Assembly: GCF_003937825.1 (NCBI RefSeq)
Contig: NZ_RSFW01000013.1
Span: forward strand, 310,001 to 374,000
Reading direction: 5' to 3'
DNA: 64,000 bases
Origin: Mesobacillus subterraneus
Lineage (GTDB): Bacteria; Bacillota; Bacilli; Bacillales; Cytobacillaceae
Below are positions 9,377-17,233 of this stretch, piece after piece (within the stretch, counting starts at the first letter, position 1; the number at the start of each line of letters is the position of its first letter). The notes below the pieces were generated by a model that searched no databases, was not told where the DNA came from, and worked only from the letters and a program-made list of their open reading frames with translations. The position numbers and the translations under genes are program-made.

Positions 9377-9400
9377 TTGTAACCGTTTTAATTGTTACAA
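9377..9400. promoter_or_regulatory. Inverted repeat TTGTAAC-N10-GTTACAA upstream of fdhD
   Basis: A perfect 7-bp dyad (9377-9383 and 9394-9400) with a 10-base spacer, in the ~500-base intergenic region between the divergent fdhD and pdxK genes, about 50 bp upstream of the candidate fdh promoter. It is the size of a dimeric regulator site. It is not the FNR consensus TGTGA-N6-TCACA and not the Rex consensus, so the regulator is unknown. The rest of the region is AT-rich and holds the pdxK promoter at its other end. Confidence 0.4.
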
Positions 9401-9621
9401 TAATATAGATGAATATTGTCAAATTTTTTAACAAGTTTAGAATTCAAGATTTTCCGGTACCGTAAAAAATCATTCGACATAGCTGGGCCAAATTTCATAT
9501 AACCCATGCTAAAGGAATTCATTTTAACTCTCAGTAACTTTCATCACGTCAAAGGGTTAATGCCACAAAATCGTCATAAGTAAAATACTTCCATATGGAG
9601 AGTGGAATGAAATCGAATATT

Positions 9622-9649
9622 TTGTCTAATCCTATAGAATTGGTATAAT
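9622..9649 (+). promoter_or_regulatory. Promoter of pdxK (sigma-A type, extended -10)
   Basis: TTGTCT (9622-9627), a 16-base spacer, then TATAAT (9644-9649) preceded by TGG, an extended -10. Predicted start near 9656 leaves a leader of about 65 bases before the pdxK ATG. Confidence 0.7.
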
Positions 9650-9670
9650 CATAAGAAAAGATGAAGGTGA

Positions 9671-9705
9671 CCAGCTTTATCCCGATAAGGCTGGCATCAT
9701 TTTAA
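9671..9705 (+). promoter_or_regulatory. Leader hairpin before pdxK, possible attenuator
   Basis: CCAGCTTTAT (9671-9680) pairs with ATAAGGCTGG (9685-9694) around loop CCCG, ten base pairs with one G-U, followed by CATCATTTTAATT. It sits between the predicted start and the GGAGG ribosome site (about 9708). It resembles a weak intrinsic terminator in a short leader. It does not contain recognisable TPP or other riboswitch core sequences. Confidence 0.4.
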
Positions 9706-9720
9706 TTGGAGGTAAGTTTG

Positions 9721-10545
9721 ATGAGTTTGAAAAAGGTGTTAACACTTGCAGGTTCAGATACAAGCGGCGGCGCAGGGATCCAGGCTGACCTTAAGACATT
9801 CCAGGAGCTTGGTGTATATGGGATGACTGCTCTAACGACGATCGTAACGATGGATCCTAAAAACCACTGGCACCATGAAGTTTTCCCACAGCCAGTCGAT
9901 CTTGTCGAAAAACAGCTCGAAACGATCCTTTCCGTCGGCATCGATGCGATGAAGACAGGTATGCTCGGAACAGTAGAAATCATCGAGCTTGCTGCCCGCA
10001 AAATCGATGAGCATAAATTGGACAGGGTGGTAATCGACCCTGTTATGGTGTGCAAAGGCGAAGACGAAGTGCTGATGCCGGAAAACACGGATGCCATGAG
10101 GGAATTGCTCCTTCCTAGAGCGACCGTTGTGACGCCAAACCTGTTCGAAGCATGGCAGCTGGCACAGACAGGTCCAATCCGCACGATTGATGACATGAAA
10201 GAAGCAGCTGGTAAAATCCATGACATGGGTGCGAAACACGTCATGATCAAGGGCGGAAACAAGCTGAACCATGAAAAAGCAGTAGACCTGCTATATGATG
10301 GAAAAGACTTTACCCTTTTCGAATCAGAAAAAGTGGAAACAAGCTTCACTCACGGCGCTGGCTGCACATTTGCATCCGCAATTACAGCACAGCTGGCAAA
10401 AGGCAAATCAGTCAACGAAGCTTTGGATGTAGCAAAAGGCTTTATCACTGAAGCGATCAAGCATGGCTTCAGACTGAATGAATACGTAGGACCGACAATG
10501 CACCTCGCTTACAACAAGTTCGCAAACGGCAATCGCGGCGAGTAA
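9721..10545 (+). CDS. pdxK: Pyridoxine/pyridoxal/pyridoxamine kinase
   Basis: A 274-residue ribokinase-fold kinase resembling B. subtilis PdxK (ThiD-like family). Seen: LAGSDTSGGAGIQADLKTFQ at the N-terminus, GMTALTTIVTMDP, DPVMVCKG near residue 105, TPNLFEA, and the C-terminal anion hole and catalytic motif HGAGCTFASA. It phosphorylates pyridoxal or pyridoxine in B6 salvage; HMP kinase (ThiD) activity is an alternative for this family. The VMVCKG segment is typical of the PdxK branch. ATG at 9721 follows GGAGGTAAGTTTG; a longer frame from 9706 lacks a ribosome site. Monocistronic, closed by the terminator at 10558. Confidence 0.88.
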   Translation: MSLKKVLTLAGSDTSGGAGIQADLKTFQELGVYGMTALTTIVTMDPKNHWHHEVFPQPVDLVEKQLETILSVGIDAMKTGMLGTVEIIELAARKIDEHKLDRVVIDPVMVCKGEDEVLMPENTDAMRELLLPRATVVTPNLFEAWQLAQTGPIRTIDDMKEAAGKIHDMGAKHVMIKGGNKLNHEKAVDLLYDGKDFTLFESEKVETSFTHGAGCTFASAITAQLAKGKSVNEALDVAKGFITEAIKHGFRLNEYVGPTMHLAYNKFANGNRGE

Positions 10546-10557
10546 AAAATGGCAATA

Positions 10558-10588
10558 GAAAAAGGATGGCGAGCAGCCATCCTTTTTA
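10558..10588. terminator. Bidirectional intrinsic terminator, pdxK / DUF2512 gene
   Basis: Ten-base-pair stem AAAGGATGGC (10561-10570) / GCCATCCTTT (10576-10585), loop GAGCA, with A-run on one side and T-run on the other. It serves the convergent genes. Confidence 0.88.
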
Positions 10589-10942
10589 GATTTTACGATT
10601 AATATGAAGTACCTTGTCCGCCATATAACTATGGAAGAACCACTCACCAGACGCAAGCAAAGCGGCGGCAAAAAGAGAAGCGCCAATCAAACCATTCGTC
10701 TGTTCAAACAACATCAGTCCCATTCCCCAAATCACCAGGAAAGAAAGGACAAAGTCGGATAATGAAGCCGTTAGATTGCTCGTTTTCGGAAGTATAAACA
10801 AATCGCCGGCAAAGTAAGAGACCGCGCCAAGGATCAGTGTGATAATTAGCAGATCTCCGACACCCGCATAACTTCCCACAAGCGGAAGCAGAATGGCAAA
10901 TGTCATGATGCCTTTAATCAGCAATGCTTTTACATGTTCCAT
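10586..10942 (-). CDS. DUF2512 (YndM-like) membrane protein
   Basis: A 118-residue protein with four hydrophobic segments, about residues 7-26, 30-48, 60-80 and 85-103. The pattern MEHVKALLIKG...GDLFILP...NLTATLSDF-like and HSYMADKVLHIN is that of the DUF2512 family found in Bacillus (YndM). Function is unknown. Some family members are linked to sporulation, but nothing here shows that. ATG at 10942 has AAGGAGGG 6 bases upstream. Single gene, converging with pdxK. Confidence 0.8.
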   Translation of the reverse strand: MEHVKALLIKGIMTFAILLPLVGSYAGVGDLLIITLILGAVSYFAGDLFILPKTSNLTASLSDFVLSFLVIWGMGLMLFEQTNGLIGASLFAAALLASGEWFFHSYMADKVLHINRKI

Positions 10943-11163
10943 GAGCTCCCTCCTTTTCTTCCACTATTTCCATTTAACTTCCTGATTAAACAATTTTTGT
11001 TGGAGAGGAGGAATCACTTTTAAAGCATACATTTCGCATTCAGAACAATTATTTAGTAATATGGTAATAATCGATTTTCACATATAAGGCCGTCCATTCG
11101 GCTATTATAAACTGAAACTTCATACGCGAACGAGCCGCACTTATTGCGGAAGGAGGAAAGAAT

Positions 11164-11511
11164 ATGGATCCGGTTATATTGTCAGAAGTCCAGGAAGCGC
11201 TGGACCGTTTCAAGGACAAGGAAGTTTATGTCCATTTGGAAACAACGAATGGTGCTTATGCATCCCATAATAACGAGTCGTTCTTCTCATCAGGCGCCTA
11301 TATCCGCAACGCAAAGCTGTCATATGAGCGGGCGAAAATCACCGGTGAAGGACCTTACCGTGCAGGATTGAAAATTCCATTTGGCTGGGTTTATGCGGAA
11401 GGCATCACCCATTTTGAAATAGATGATAAAGGAAGGCTGCTGCTGGCTGGCCACGATTTTAACGGGAAGCTTGCCGTCGCCCTTGAAATTAGCGAAACAC
11501 CATTCGAATAA
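11164..11511 (+). CDS. yojF: YojF family protein (DUF1806)
   Basis: A 115-residue soluble protein beginning MDPVILSEVQEALDRFKDK, with HLETTNGAYASH and FSSGAYIRNAKLSYE, matching YojF. In Bacillus it sits directly before the bacillithiol deacetylase gene, as here (31-base gap). Its biochemical role is not established; the constant linkage suggests a part in bacillithiol metabolism. ATG at 11164 follows AAGGAGG at a good distance. Confidence 0.88.
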   Translation: MDPVILSEVQEALDRFKDKEVYVHLETTNGAYASHNNESFFSSGAYIRNAKLSYERAKITGEGPYRAGLKIPFGWVYAEGITHFEIDDKGRLLLAGHDFNGKLAVALEISETPFE

Positions 11512-11542
11512 GGACAAATCGCCTGAAAGGAGAGATTTTACG

Positions 11543-12211
11543 ATGGAAAAAGAAAGGCATGTACTTGTCATCTTCCCTCATCCCGACGATGAGGCATTCG
11601 GTGTTTCCGGTACGATTGCATCTCATGTCAACATGGGTACACCCGTCACATACGCTTGCTTGACGCTCGGGGAAATGGGGCGAAATATGGGGAATCCTCC
11701 ATTTGCGAACCGGGAAACACTTCCGGCCATACGCAAAAAAGAATTAAAAGATGCCGCGCGTGCGCTGGGCATCAATGATCTGCGGATGCTCGGGTTCCGC
11801 GACAAGACCGTTGAGTTTGAAGACGAGGACAAACTGACGAACCTGATGTCCTCACTAATCACCGAATTGAATCCTTCGCTCGTCATCAGCTTCTACCCTG
11901 GCTACTCTGTCCACCCGGATCATGAGGCAACAGGCGCAGCTGTCGTGCGGGCAGTGGAAAAAATCGCAGCAGCAGACAGGCCAAAGCTGCAACTGGTAGC
12001 ATTTTCCCGCAACTGTGTTGAGGAATTGGGACAGCCGGATATCGTTCATGACATCAGCGCCGTAGCGGATATTAAGCTCGATGCAATCAAGGCACACCGC
12101 TCCCAGACAGAGCTCATGCTCGAGGAAATGGCGGATAAACTGAAGGAAAAAGATCCACAAACATTGGCCTGGATCAATAACGAACGCTTCTGGACCTATA
12201 AATTTTCGTGA
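11543..12211 (+). CDS. bshB2: Bacillithiol biosynthesis deacetylase BshB2
   Basis: A 222-residue LmbE/PIG-L family zinc deacetylase. The zinc motif HPDDE is at residues 13-17 and the third zinc ligand is in SVHPDHEATG, near residue 125. BshB2 removes the acetyl group from GlcNAc-malate in bacillithiol synthesis, a low-molecular-weight thiol of Bacillaceae. The ATG at 11543 follows AAAGGAGAG; the open frame starting at 11423 overlaps yojF and is not needed. Operon with yojF, ending at a terminator. Confidence 0.92.
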   Translation: MEKERHVLVIFPHPDDEAFGVSGTIASHVNMGTPVTYACLTLGEMGRNMGNPPFANRETLPAIRKKELKDAARALGINDLRMLGFRDKTVEFEDEDKLTNLMSSLITELNPSLVISFYPGYSVHPDHEATGAAVVRAVEKIAAADRPKLQLVAFSRNCVEELGQPDIVHDISAVADIKLDAIKAHRSQTELMLEEMADKLKEKDPQTLAWINNERFWTYKFS

Positions 12212-12212
12212 T

Positions 12213-12240
12213 CAATCCACCTTTCATGGTGGATTTTTTA
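12213..12240 (+). terminator. Intrinsic terminator of yojF-bshB2
   Basis: ATCCACC (12215-12221) / GGTGGAT (12228-12234) with loop TTTCAT, followed by a T-run. The convergent lipoprotein gene ends at its edge. Confidence 0.82.
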
Positions 12241-12573
12241 TTTCCTTTCATATACGCCTTCAATCATCAAGCCTTTCACAAACACGACTTCATCGTCCGG
12301 CACCCCTTTGATCTGCCAGACTGACTCTTTGAAGCCAAGGAACTTGCTGTTATCCGTTTTGCCAATCATGCGGCCGATCTCAAAGTTCTTTTCACCATTC
12401 GTATAATACTTTTGGTACGTCTCATAACCACGGTGAAACTCATTGTCCTTAAAGACCAGGACACCATCCCCTGTATTTGTATAAACATCTAGTTTCGCAT
12501 CATAGAAAAACAGACAGCCTGCCAATAATATTGGAGCCAAAATCAGAATTAACCTTTTTTTCATCTTAATCAA
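12238..12573 (-). CDS. Small hypothetical lipoprotein
   Basis: A 111-residue protein with a signal peptide and lipobox ILLAGC (lipidated Cys20), so probably anchored on the outer face of the membrane. The mature part is polar and beta-rich (YTNTGDGVLVFKDNEF...YQKYYTNGEK). I do not recognise a domain. A TTG start at 12573 has GGGAGTG about 7 bases upstream; ATG at 12564 is the alternative. Confidence 0.65.
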   Translation of the reverse strand: MIKMKKRLILILAPILLAGCLFFYDAKLDVYTNTGDGVLVFKDNEFHRGYETYQKYYTNGEKNFEIGRMIGKTDNSKFLGFKESVWQIKGVPDDEVVFVKGLMIEGVYERK

Positions 12574-12826
12574 ACTATCACTCCCGCTTTTTGCTCAGTA
12601 AATCTTTTAATGGCTTATTTCAAAAAATTTGTTGCTTGCAAAAACAAGCCTTTAAGAAGTTAATTCACCAAGTCCCACTAAAACCCCTTTTTATATTCTT
12701 TTTTTAATACCCTCACCCTTTATTTTTCATGCCCTCTCTCCTTAAGCAAATGAATCTATCAACTTAAAGTCATTCAAAATTTAGACACACCCTGTTCATA
12801 GACCTTTCACATTTACTCTCTTGTAA

Positions 12827-12842
12827 AGTGAACTGCATCACA
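12827..12842 (+). promoter_or_regulatory. FNR-type site AGTGA-N6-TCACA before the nos operon
   Basis: AGTGA (12827-12831) and TCACA (12838-12842) form a near-consensus FNR dyad (TGTGA-N6-TCACA). Its centre, 12834.5, is about 42 bases before the start predicted from the -10 candidate TACGAT (12865-12870), the class II activator position. No good -35 hexamer is present, as expected for an FNR-dependent promoter. The upstream remainder of this ~320-base gap (12574-12820) is AT-rich and shows nothing else. Confidence 0.72.
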
Positions 12843-12864
12843 CTTTTCACTGCTTATCACAAGG

Positions 12865-12870
12865 TACGAT
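12865..12870 (+). promoter_or_regulatory. -10 element of the nos promoter
   Basis: TACGAT, four of six matches to TATAAT, placed correctly relative to the FNR-type site and about 27 bases before the cytochrome c start. Confidence 0.5.
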
Positions 12871-12897
12871 GTTAGTGAAAATGAATAAAGGGGGGTA

Positions 12898-13362
12898 ATG
12901 AAGTCCATGCAAAAAGCTTTAATCAGTTTTATCATAAGCGCACTAATTGGCTTGGGACTCGGTTATGCCGCATTCGAGGTTGTGGGTCAGAGCAAGGATG
13001 CAGTTCCTGGCGAAAGCGCTTCCGAAAGTCCGGATGATTCTAAGCCGGAGAAGGACAACATGCAGGAAGAAAAGAAGGAACAACCCGCTGCTGAAACAGT
13101 ATCTGCAGATGGGAACATCTTAACATCGAAGGGCTGCCTTAGCTGCCACTCCGTATCAGCGTTGAATCTCACAGGCGGCGCAACAGGTCCTGATTTATCC
13201 AAAGCCTTTGAAAATGTGGAAGGGAAGCACGGAAAACCAATTGATCAGTTCTTAAAAGAACCTACTTCGGCGGTAATGTCCGGTGTTATTGGTGGAAATC
13301 CACTGTCAGAACAAGAAATTACTGAACTAGTAAAAATCCTAGAAGAAGCTTCAAAAAAATAA
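12898..13362 (+). CDS. Membrane-anchored c-type cytochrome of the nos operon
   Basis: A 154-residue protein: an uncleaved N-terminal membrane anchor (about residues 5-28), an acidic/lysine linker (residues 35-70), and a class I cytochrome c domain with heme motif C80-x2-C83-H84 and a candidate axial Met near residue 125 (AVMSGVIGG). It is the first gene of the nos operon, 18 bases before nosZ, and is the probable electron donor to NosZ from the quinol pool or a bc complex. ATG has an AAGGGGGG ribosome site. Such small anchored cytochromes commonly precede nosZ in Gram-positive denitrifiers. Confidence 0.9.
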   Translation: MKSMQKALISFIISALIGLGLGYAAFEVVGQSKDAVPGESASESPDDSKPEKDNMQEEKKEQPAAETVSADGNILTSKGCLSCHSVSALNLTGGATGPDLSKAFENVEGKHGKPIDQFLKEPTSAVMSGVIGGNPLSEQEITELVKILEEASKK

Positions 13363-13380
13363 AAAGGCGGTGCAAGTTTA

Positions 13381-15252
13381 ATGAAGAAATGGATTCCAAT
13401 TGCCTCGGGGCTAGCAACCGGGCTTCTGGCCGCAACGGTTTTCTTCGCTGATTTTTCTCCTGGAAATCAAGGAGAAGCCATCGCGGAAAGCACCAAAAAC
13501 AAGACGAATGCCGAAAAAGTTTATGTGCCATTTGGTGAAAAAGATGAGTACTACTTATTCGCTTCAGGCGGCCATTCAGGACAGATGTTCATTTATGGTG
13601 TTCCTTCGATGAGGCATATCAGGACAGTACCGGTGTTCAGCCCGGATTCTGCTACTGGATATGGATTTGATAAACACTCAAAAGAAATGATGGGCGGCTT
13701 TACTTGGGGCGATCTTCACCATCCGGCCTTTTCTGAAACGAATGGTGATTATGATGGTAAATACATGTTTGCGACCGATGTCGGCAACAGCCGAGCTGCA
13801 GTCATGAACCTTGAAACGTTCACCGTGAGGGATATCATTAATGTGCCAAACACGAGCGGTCCTCACTGTGCAGCGTTCGTCACGGAAAACACTGAATACA
13901 TGTTCCTTCCTACCCGATTTGCAGTGCCTATTGGAAGTGAGTATGCACCGCTTGATGAATACAGCGAAAAATACCGCGGTGTCATGTCCGCTGTCACTTT
14001 CGATGAGAAAAATGAGAAATTGAATATCGCCTACCAGGTCGCTCTTCCGCCATGGTCGTACGATTTGTCTGATGCAGGGAAAAAAGTTTCTGCTGATTGG
14101 GCGGTCATGACCACATATAACACTGAAGAAGCAACGACAAACCTTGAAATTAATGCCTCCCAGGCAGACCGTGACTTTATCGTCCTGTTCAACTGGAAAG
14201 AGCTTGAGCAGATGGTCAAAGACGGAGAGTATGATGAAGTCACCGGCCAGAAAATGATCTTCCCTGAAAAGCACAAAGGCGGCATGTACCTGGTGCCAGT
14301 GGCCAAGTCGCCTCATGGTGTGGACGTAACTCCAGATGGAAAACACTTTATTGCATCGGGTAAATTGGCTCCGGCAATGACTGTATTCTCTTTCGAAAAA
14401 GCATTCAAGGCAATTGAAAACAAAGAATTTGCTGGCGAGCGAAACGGGATTCCTATTATTAAATATGAATCGATCATGGAAAGAGAAGTTAACCCAGAAA
14501 ACGCGTTAGGACCTCTGCATACTCAATTTGATGATAAGGGTATGGCATACACAACGATGTTCATCTCATCAGAAGTCCTGAAATGGGATCCTAAAACAGG
14601 AGAAACATTAGACCGGGTACCTGTCCAGTACTCTCCAGGACACTCAGTTGCAGCTGAGGGTGATACCGTCGCACCTGATGGAAAATATCTTGTTGCTTTG
14701 AACAAAATTGCGAAAGACAGCTATCTGTCTGTAGGACCTTCCCATCCTGAATCCATGCAGCTGATCGACCTGCGCGGAGACAAGATGGAAGTCATCCAGT
14801 CAGCACCAGTAAATCCGGAACCACACTATGCTCAAATGATCAAGGCAGACAAAATCAAAACAATTTCTGTTTACCCTAAGGATGAAAAGAATCCTTACGC
14901 TGTTTATAACCAGGAAGATACACGTATCGAACGAAAGGGCAATGAAGTCCATATCTACGGAATTGCCATGCGTTCAAAATTTATTTTTGATGCTAAAGCG
15001 AAAAGACCTGACGAAATTGAAGTCAAAAAAGGCGATAAAGTCTTCATCCATCTTACAAACATTGACTTCGACCAGGATATCACCCATGGCTTCGCAATCA
15101 ATGGCTACGACTTAAATATTGAAGTGCAGCCAGGACAAACGAATACAGTGGAGTTCACAGCAGATAAAGCAGGAACTTTCCCGATCTACTGCACGAACTT
15201 CTGCTCAGCCCTGCACCAGGAAATGACTGGTTACTTCCTTGTCAAACCATAA
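13381..15252 (+). CDS. nosZ: Nitrous oxide reductase, clade II (Sec-exported)
   Basis: A 623-residue copper enzyme reducing N2O to N2. The N-terminus (MKKWIPIASGLATG...) is a Sec-type signal or anchor without twin arginines, the hallmark of clade II. A seven-bladed propeller supplies seven CuZ histidines that can be placed: H113 and H114 (GDLHHPA), H162 (SGPHC), H312 (SPHGVD), H380 (GPLHTQ), H421 (PGHSVA) and H482 (EPHYA). The C-terminal cupredoxin domain has CuA ligands H569, C604, C608, H612 and M615 (CTNFCSALHQEM). All key residues are intact, so it should be active. Confidence 0.97.
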   Translation: MKKWIPIASGLATGLLAATVFFADFSPGNQGEAIAESTKNKTNAEKVYVPFGEKDEYYLFASGGHSGQMFIYGVPSMRHIRTVPVFSPDSATGYGFDKHSKEMMGGFTWGDLHHPAFSETNGDYDGKYMFATDVGNSRAAVMNLETFTVRDIINVPNTSGPHCAAFVTENTEYMFLPTRFAVPIGSEYAPLDEYSEKYRGVMSAVTFDEKNEKLNIAYQVALPPWSYDLSDAGKKVSADWAVMTTYNTEEATTNLEINASQADRDFIVLFNWKELEQMVKDGEYDEVTGQKMIFPEKHKGGMYLVPVAKSPHGVDVTPDGKHFIASGKLAPAMTVFSFEKAFKAIENKEFAGERNGIPIIKYESIMEREVNPENALGPLHTQFDDKGMAYTTMFISSEVLKWDPKTGETLDRVPVQYSPGHSVAAEGDTVAPDGKYLVALNKIAKDSYLSVGPSHPESMQLIDLRGDKMEVIQSAPVNPEPHYAQMIKADKIKTISVYPKDEKNPYAVYNQEDTRIERKGNEVHIYGIAMRSKFIFDAKAKRPDEIEVKKGDKVFIHLTNIDFDQDITHGFAINGYDLNIEVQPGQTNTVEFTADKAGTFPIYCTNFCSALHQEMTGYFLVKP

Positions 15253-15269
15253 TCTGCAATAGGAATAAA

Positions 15270-15293
15270 GGGTATCATCAAATGCTGATACCC
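15270..15293 (+). other. Hairpin between nosZ and the next gene
   Basis: GGGTATCA (15270-15277) pairs with TGATACCC (15286-15293), loop of 8 bases. The following sequence is C/T mixed rather than a clean T-run, so it is more likely a 3' stabiliser or partial terminator that lets nosZ be expressed above the downstream genes. Confidence 0.55.
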
Positions 15294-15341
15294 TCCTCCT
15301 TTTCAAAACTGACATACGGCATTTAGAAAGGCGTGATTAGT

Positions 15342-15896
15342 TTGAAACGACTTTCAGTTCTATCATCTGGATTGGTTGCTGCAGCTGCGGCACTGATTGC
15401 CGCTTCTTTATTTTTCCCCTGGTGGGGCATGGAGTTCTTTGCACCTCAGTATCCCGAAGGTCTGAATATCATTGTCTACCCTGACAAACTCGAAGGCGAA
15501 ATAGATATTGTTAATGGCCTGAACCATTATATAGGCATGAAAGGCTTCAGCGAAGAAAACTTCCCGGAACTCAGCTACCTTAAGTATTTGATTGGCGGTT
15601 TGGCCGTACTTGCGCTTTTCACTGCCATCCTCAGAAGAAGAAGTGTTCTATATATACTGATTGGGATTTTTTCAGTCGGCGGAGCGCTTGGAGTATGGGA
15701 CTTGAGACGCTGGCTTCATGACTTTGGAACCGACTTAAGCCCGACCGCACCTATTAAAGTAGATCCGTTTGTGCCGCCAATTATCGGGGAAAACACCCTG
15801 GCAAACTTTATTACAAACAGCTACCTTGGATTTGGCTCTTATTTAATCATAGCAGCTTTCATCCTGCTTATCATTCCGATTTGGAAGGATCGTTGA
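15342..15896 (+). CDS. NosB-like membrane protein of the nos cluster
   Basis: About 184 residues with four hydrophobic segments (roughly residues 8-27, 82-98, 104-120 and 160-180) and a hydrophilic external loop after the first. Its place between nosZ and nosD is that of nosB in clade II clusters; the identification rests on position and topology, as I cannot align it. Function of NosB is not established. TTG at 15342 has AGAAAGG 10 bases upstream; GTG at 15333 is too close to that site. It ends 2 bases before nosD. Confidence 0.72.
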   Translation: MKRLSVLSSGLVAAAAALIAASLFFPWWGMEFFAPQYPEGLNIIVYPDKLEGEIDIVNGLNHYIGMKGFSEENFPELSYLKYLIGGLAVLALFTAILRRRSVLYILIGIFSVGGALGVWDLRRWLHDFGTDLSPTAPIKVDPFVPPIIGENTLANFITNSYLGFGSYLIIAAFILLIIPIWKDR

Positions 15897-15898
15897 TC

Positions 15899-17233
15899 AT
15901 GAAAAAAATCCTTTGGCTGCTCTTGCTCTTTTCCGCTTTTATTTTTACGGAAAAGGGGACGGCAGCAGAAAACCTGCAGGCTGTCATTAACTCAGCCAAA
16001 GACGGTTCAGTGATTAAGCTTGAAGATAAAATCTATGCAGGCAACATCGTCATTGATAAACCTTTAACGCTTATGGGCACTAACGAAACACTTATTGAAG
16101 GGGATGGCAAAGGCAATGTCATTTCTGTTCGTGCCCCTGGTGTCACAATCTCGGATCTTAAAGTCAGTAAAGGAGGTATGGATCGGAACAGCGCTGAAGA
16201 ATACGCAGCAATCAAGATCTATACAGATGGGAACGTCCTCCGGAATATCGGGATCGATGAATCCTTCCACGGAATTTATTTAAGTAAAGCTCATAACAAC
16301 ACGATTGAAAATGTCCGGGTAAAAGGGCTAGGCAAAGAAGAAATAGCGGCCCAGGGCAACGGCCTGCATGTATATTATTCAAACGGAAATCTATTAATAA
16401 ACAATTATGTTGTAGGAACAAGAGACGGAATGTTTTTCGATTATGCCAATGATAACAAGGTAATAGGCAATGAAATAACAAAAACCCGTTACGGTCTGCA
16501 TTTTATGTACTCAGACCGCAACGAATTCAAAAACAACATATTCACCTTTAATACAGGTGGAGCAGCTATCATGCACTCCAACCAGCTTAAGCTGAAAAAC
16601 AACCAATTTATCTTTAATTATGGTCATCGCTCCTTTGGATTGATGTTGTTATCAGCAAACCAAAATGACATTGAGAACAATACTTTCTACATGAATCAAA
16701 GAGGGTTATATATAGATCAATCTACTGACAACCTGATTAAATCAAATCAGATTTTTCAAAATCAGATCGGAATCGAGCTATGGGCAAGCTCCAACGAACA
16801 GGTCTTTACTGAAAATAAAATAGAAGAAAATACCATTCCAGCTGTCACGCTGGGCGGATCAGGCCGGAATGATTGGAGCCAGGAAGGAACAGGCAACAAT
16901 TGGGGCACCTCCTTCCCTTTACTCGACCTTGACCAGAATGGTGTAGGAGACAGCCCCGCAATCTATAAATCCTCACTCTATGAACTGATTGAGGATCAGG
17001 AACTTGTCTATCTTTTCTTAAAAAGTCCTGCGATTAAAGTCTACGAAAAAATGAACCAGCTGATGGATAACGAAAAAACCATGTTTGAGGATCAGCATCC
17101 GCTGACTGACAGCGAAAAACCAAACTTCTACTTGTCCGGGCTAGTGATCTTCGCCGTCATCATCTCGGCCATCATCGTAAAAAGGAGAAAACTGCTATGT
17201 ATTTCGTTTGGAAGGAATGGAAGGAAAATATAA
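15899..17233 (+). CDS. nosD: NosD, periplasmic copper-site maturation protein
   Basis: A 444-residue exported protein: signal peptide (residues 1-22), a long right-handed beta-helix of repeated short strands (many N-N-x-I-x-x-N units, e.g. HNNTIENV, NLLINNYV, NNQFIFNY), and a C-terminal transmembrane anchor (about residues 412-432). NosD works with the NosFY ABC transporter to mature the CuZ centre of NosZ. ATG at 15899 follows GGAAGGAT; a TTG at 15881 would overlap the upstream gene. Confidence 0.92.
   Translation: MKKILWLLLLFSAFIFTEKGTAAENLQAVINSAKDGSVIKLEDKIYAGNIVIDKPLTLMGTNETLIEGDGKGNVISVRAPGVTISDLKVSKGGMDRNSAEEYAAIKIYTDGNVLRNIGIDESFHGIYLSKAHNNTIENVRVKGLGKEEIAAQGNGLHVYYSNGNLLINNYVVGTRDGMFFDYANDNKVIGNEITKTRYGLHFMYSDRNEFKNNIFTFNTGGAAIMHSNQLKLKNNQFIFNYGHRSFGLMLLSANQNDIENNTFYMNQRGLYIDQSTDNLIKSNQIFQNQIGIELWASSNEQVFTENKIEENTIPAVTLGGSGRNDWSQEGTGNNWGTSFPLLDLDQNGVGDSPAIYKSSLYELIEDQELVYLFLKSPAIKVYEKMNQLMDNEKTMFEDQHPLTDSEKPNFYLSGLVIFAVIISAIIVKRRKLLCISFGRNGRKI

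Noticed and set aside
9417-9422. TTGACA on the minus strand as main fdh promoter
   Set aside because: No -10-like hexamer occurs at 16-18 bases; the nearest TATATT is only 9 bases away.
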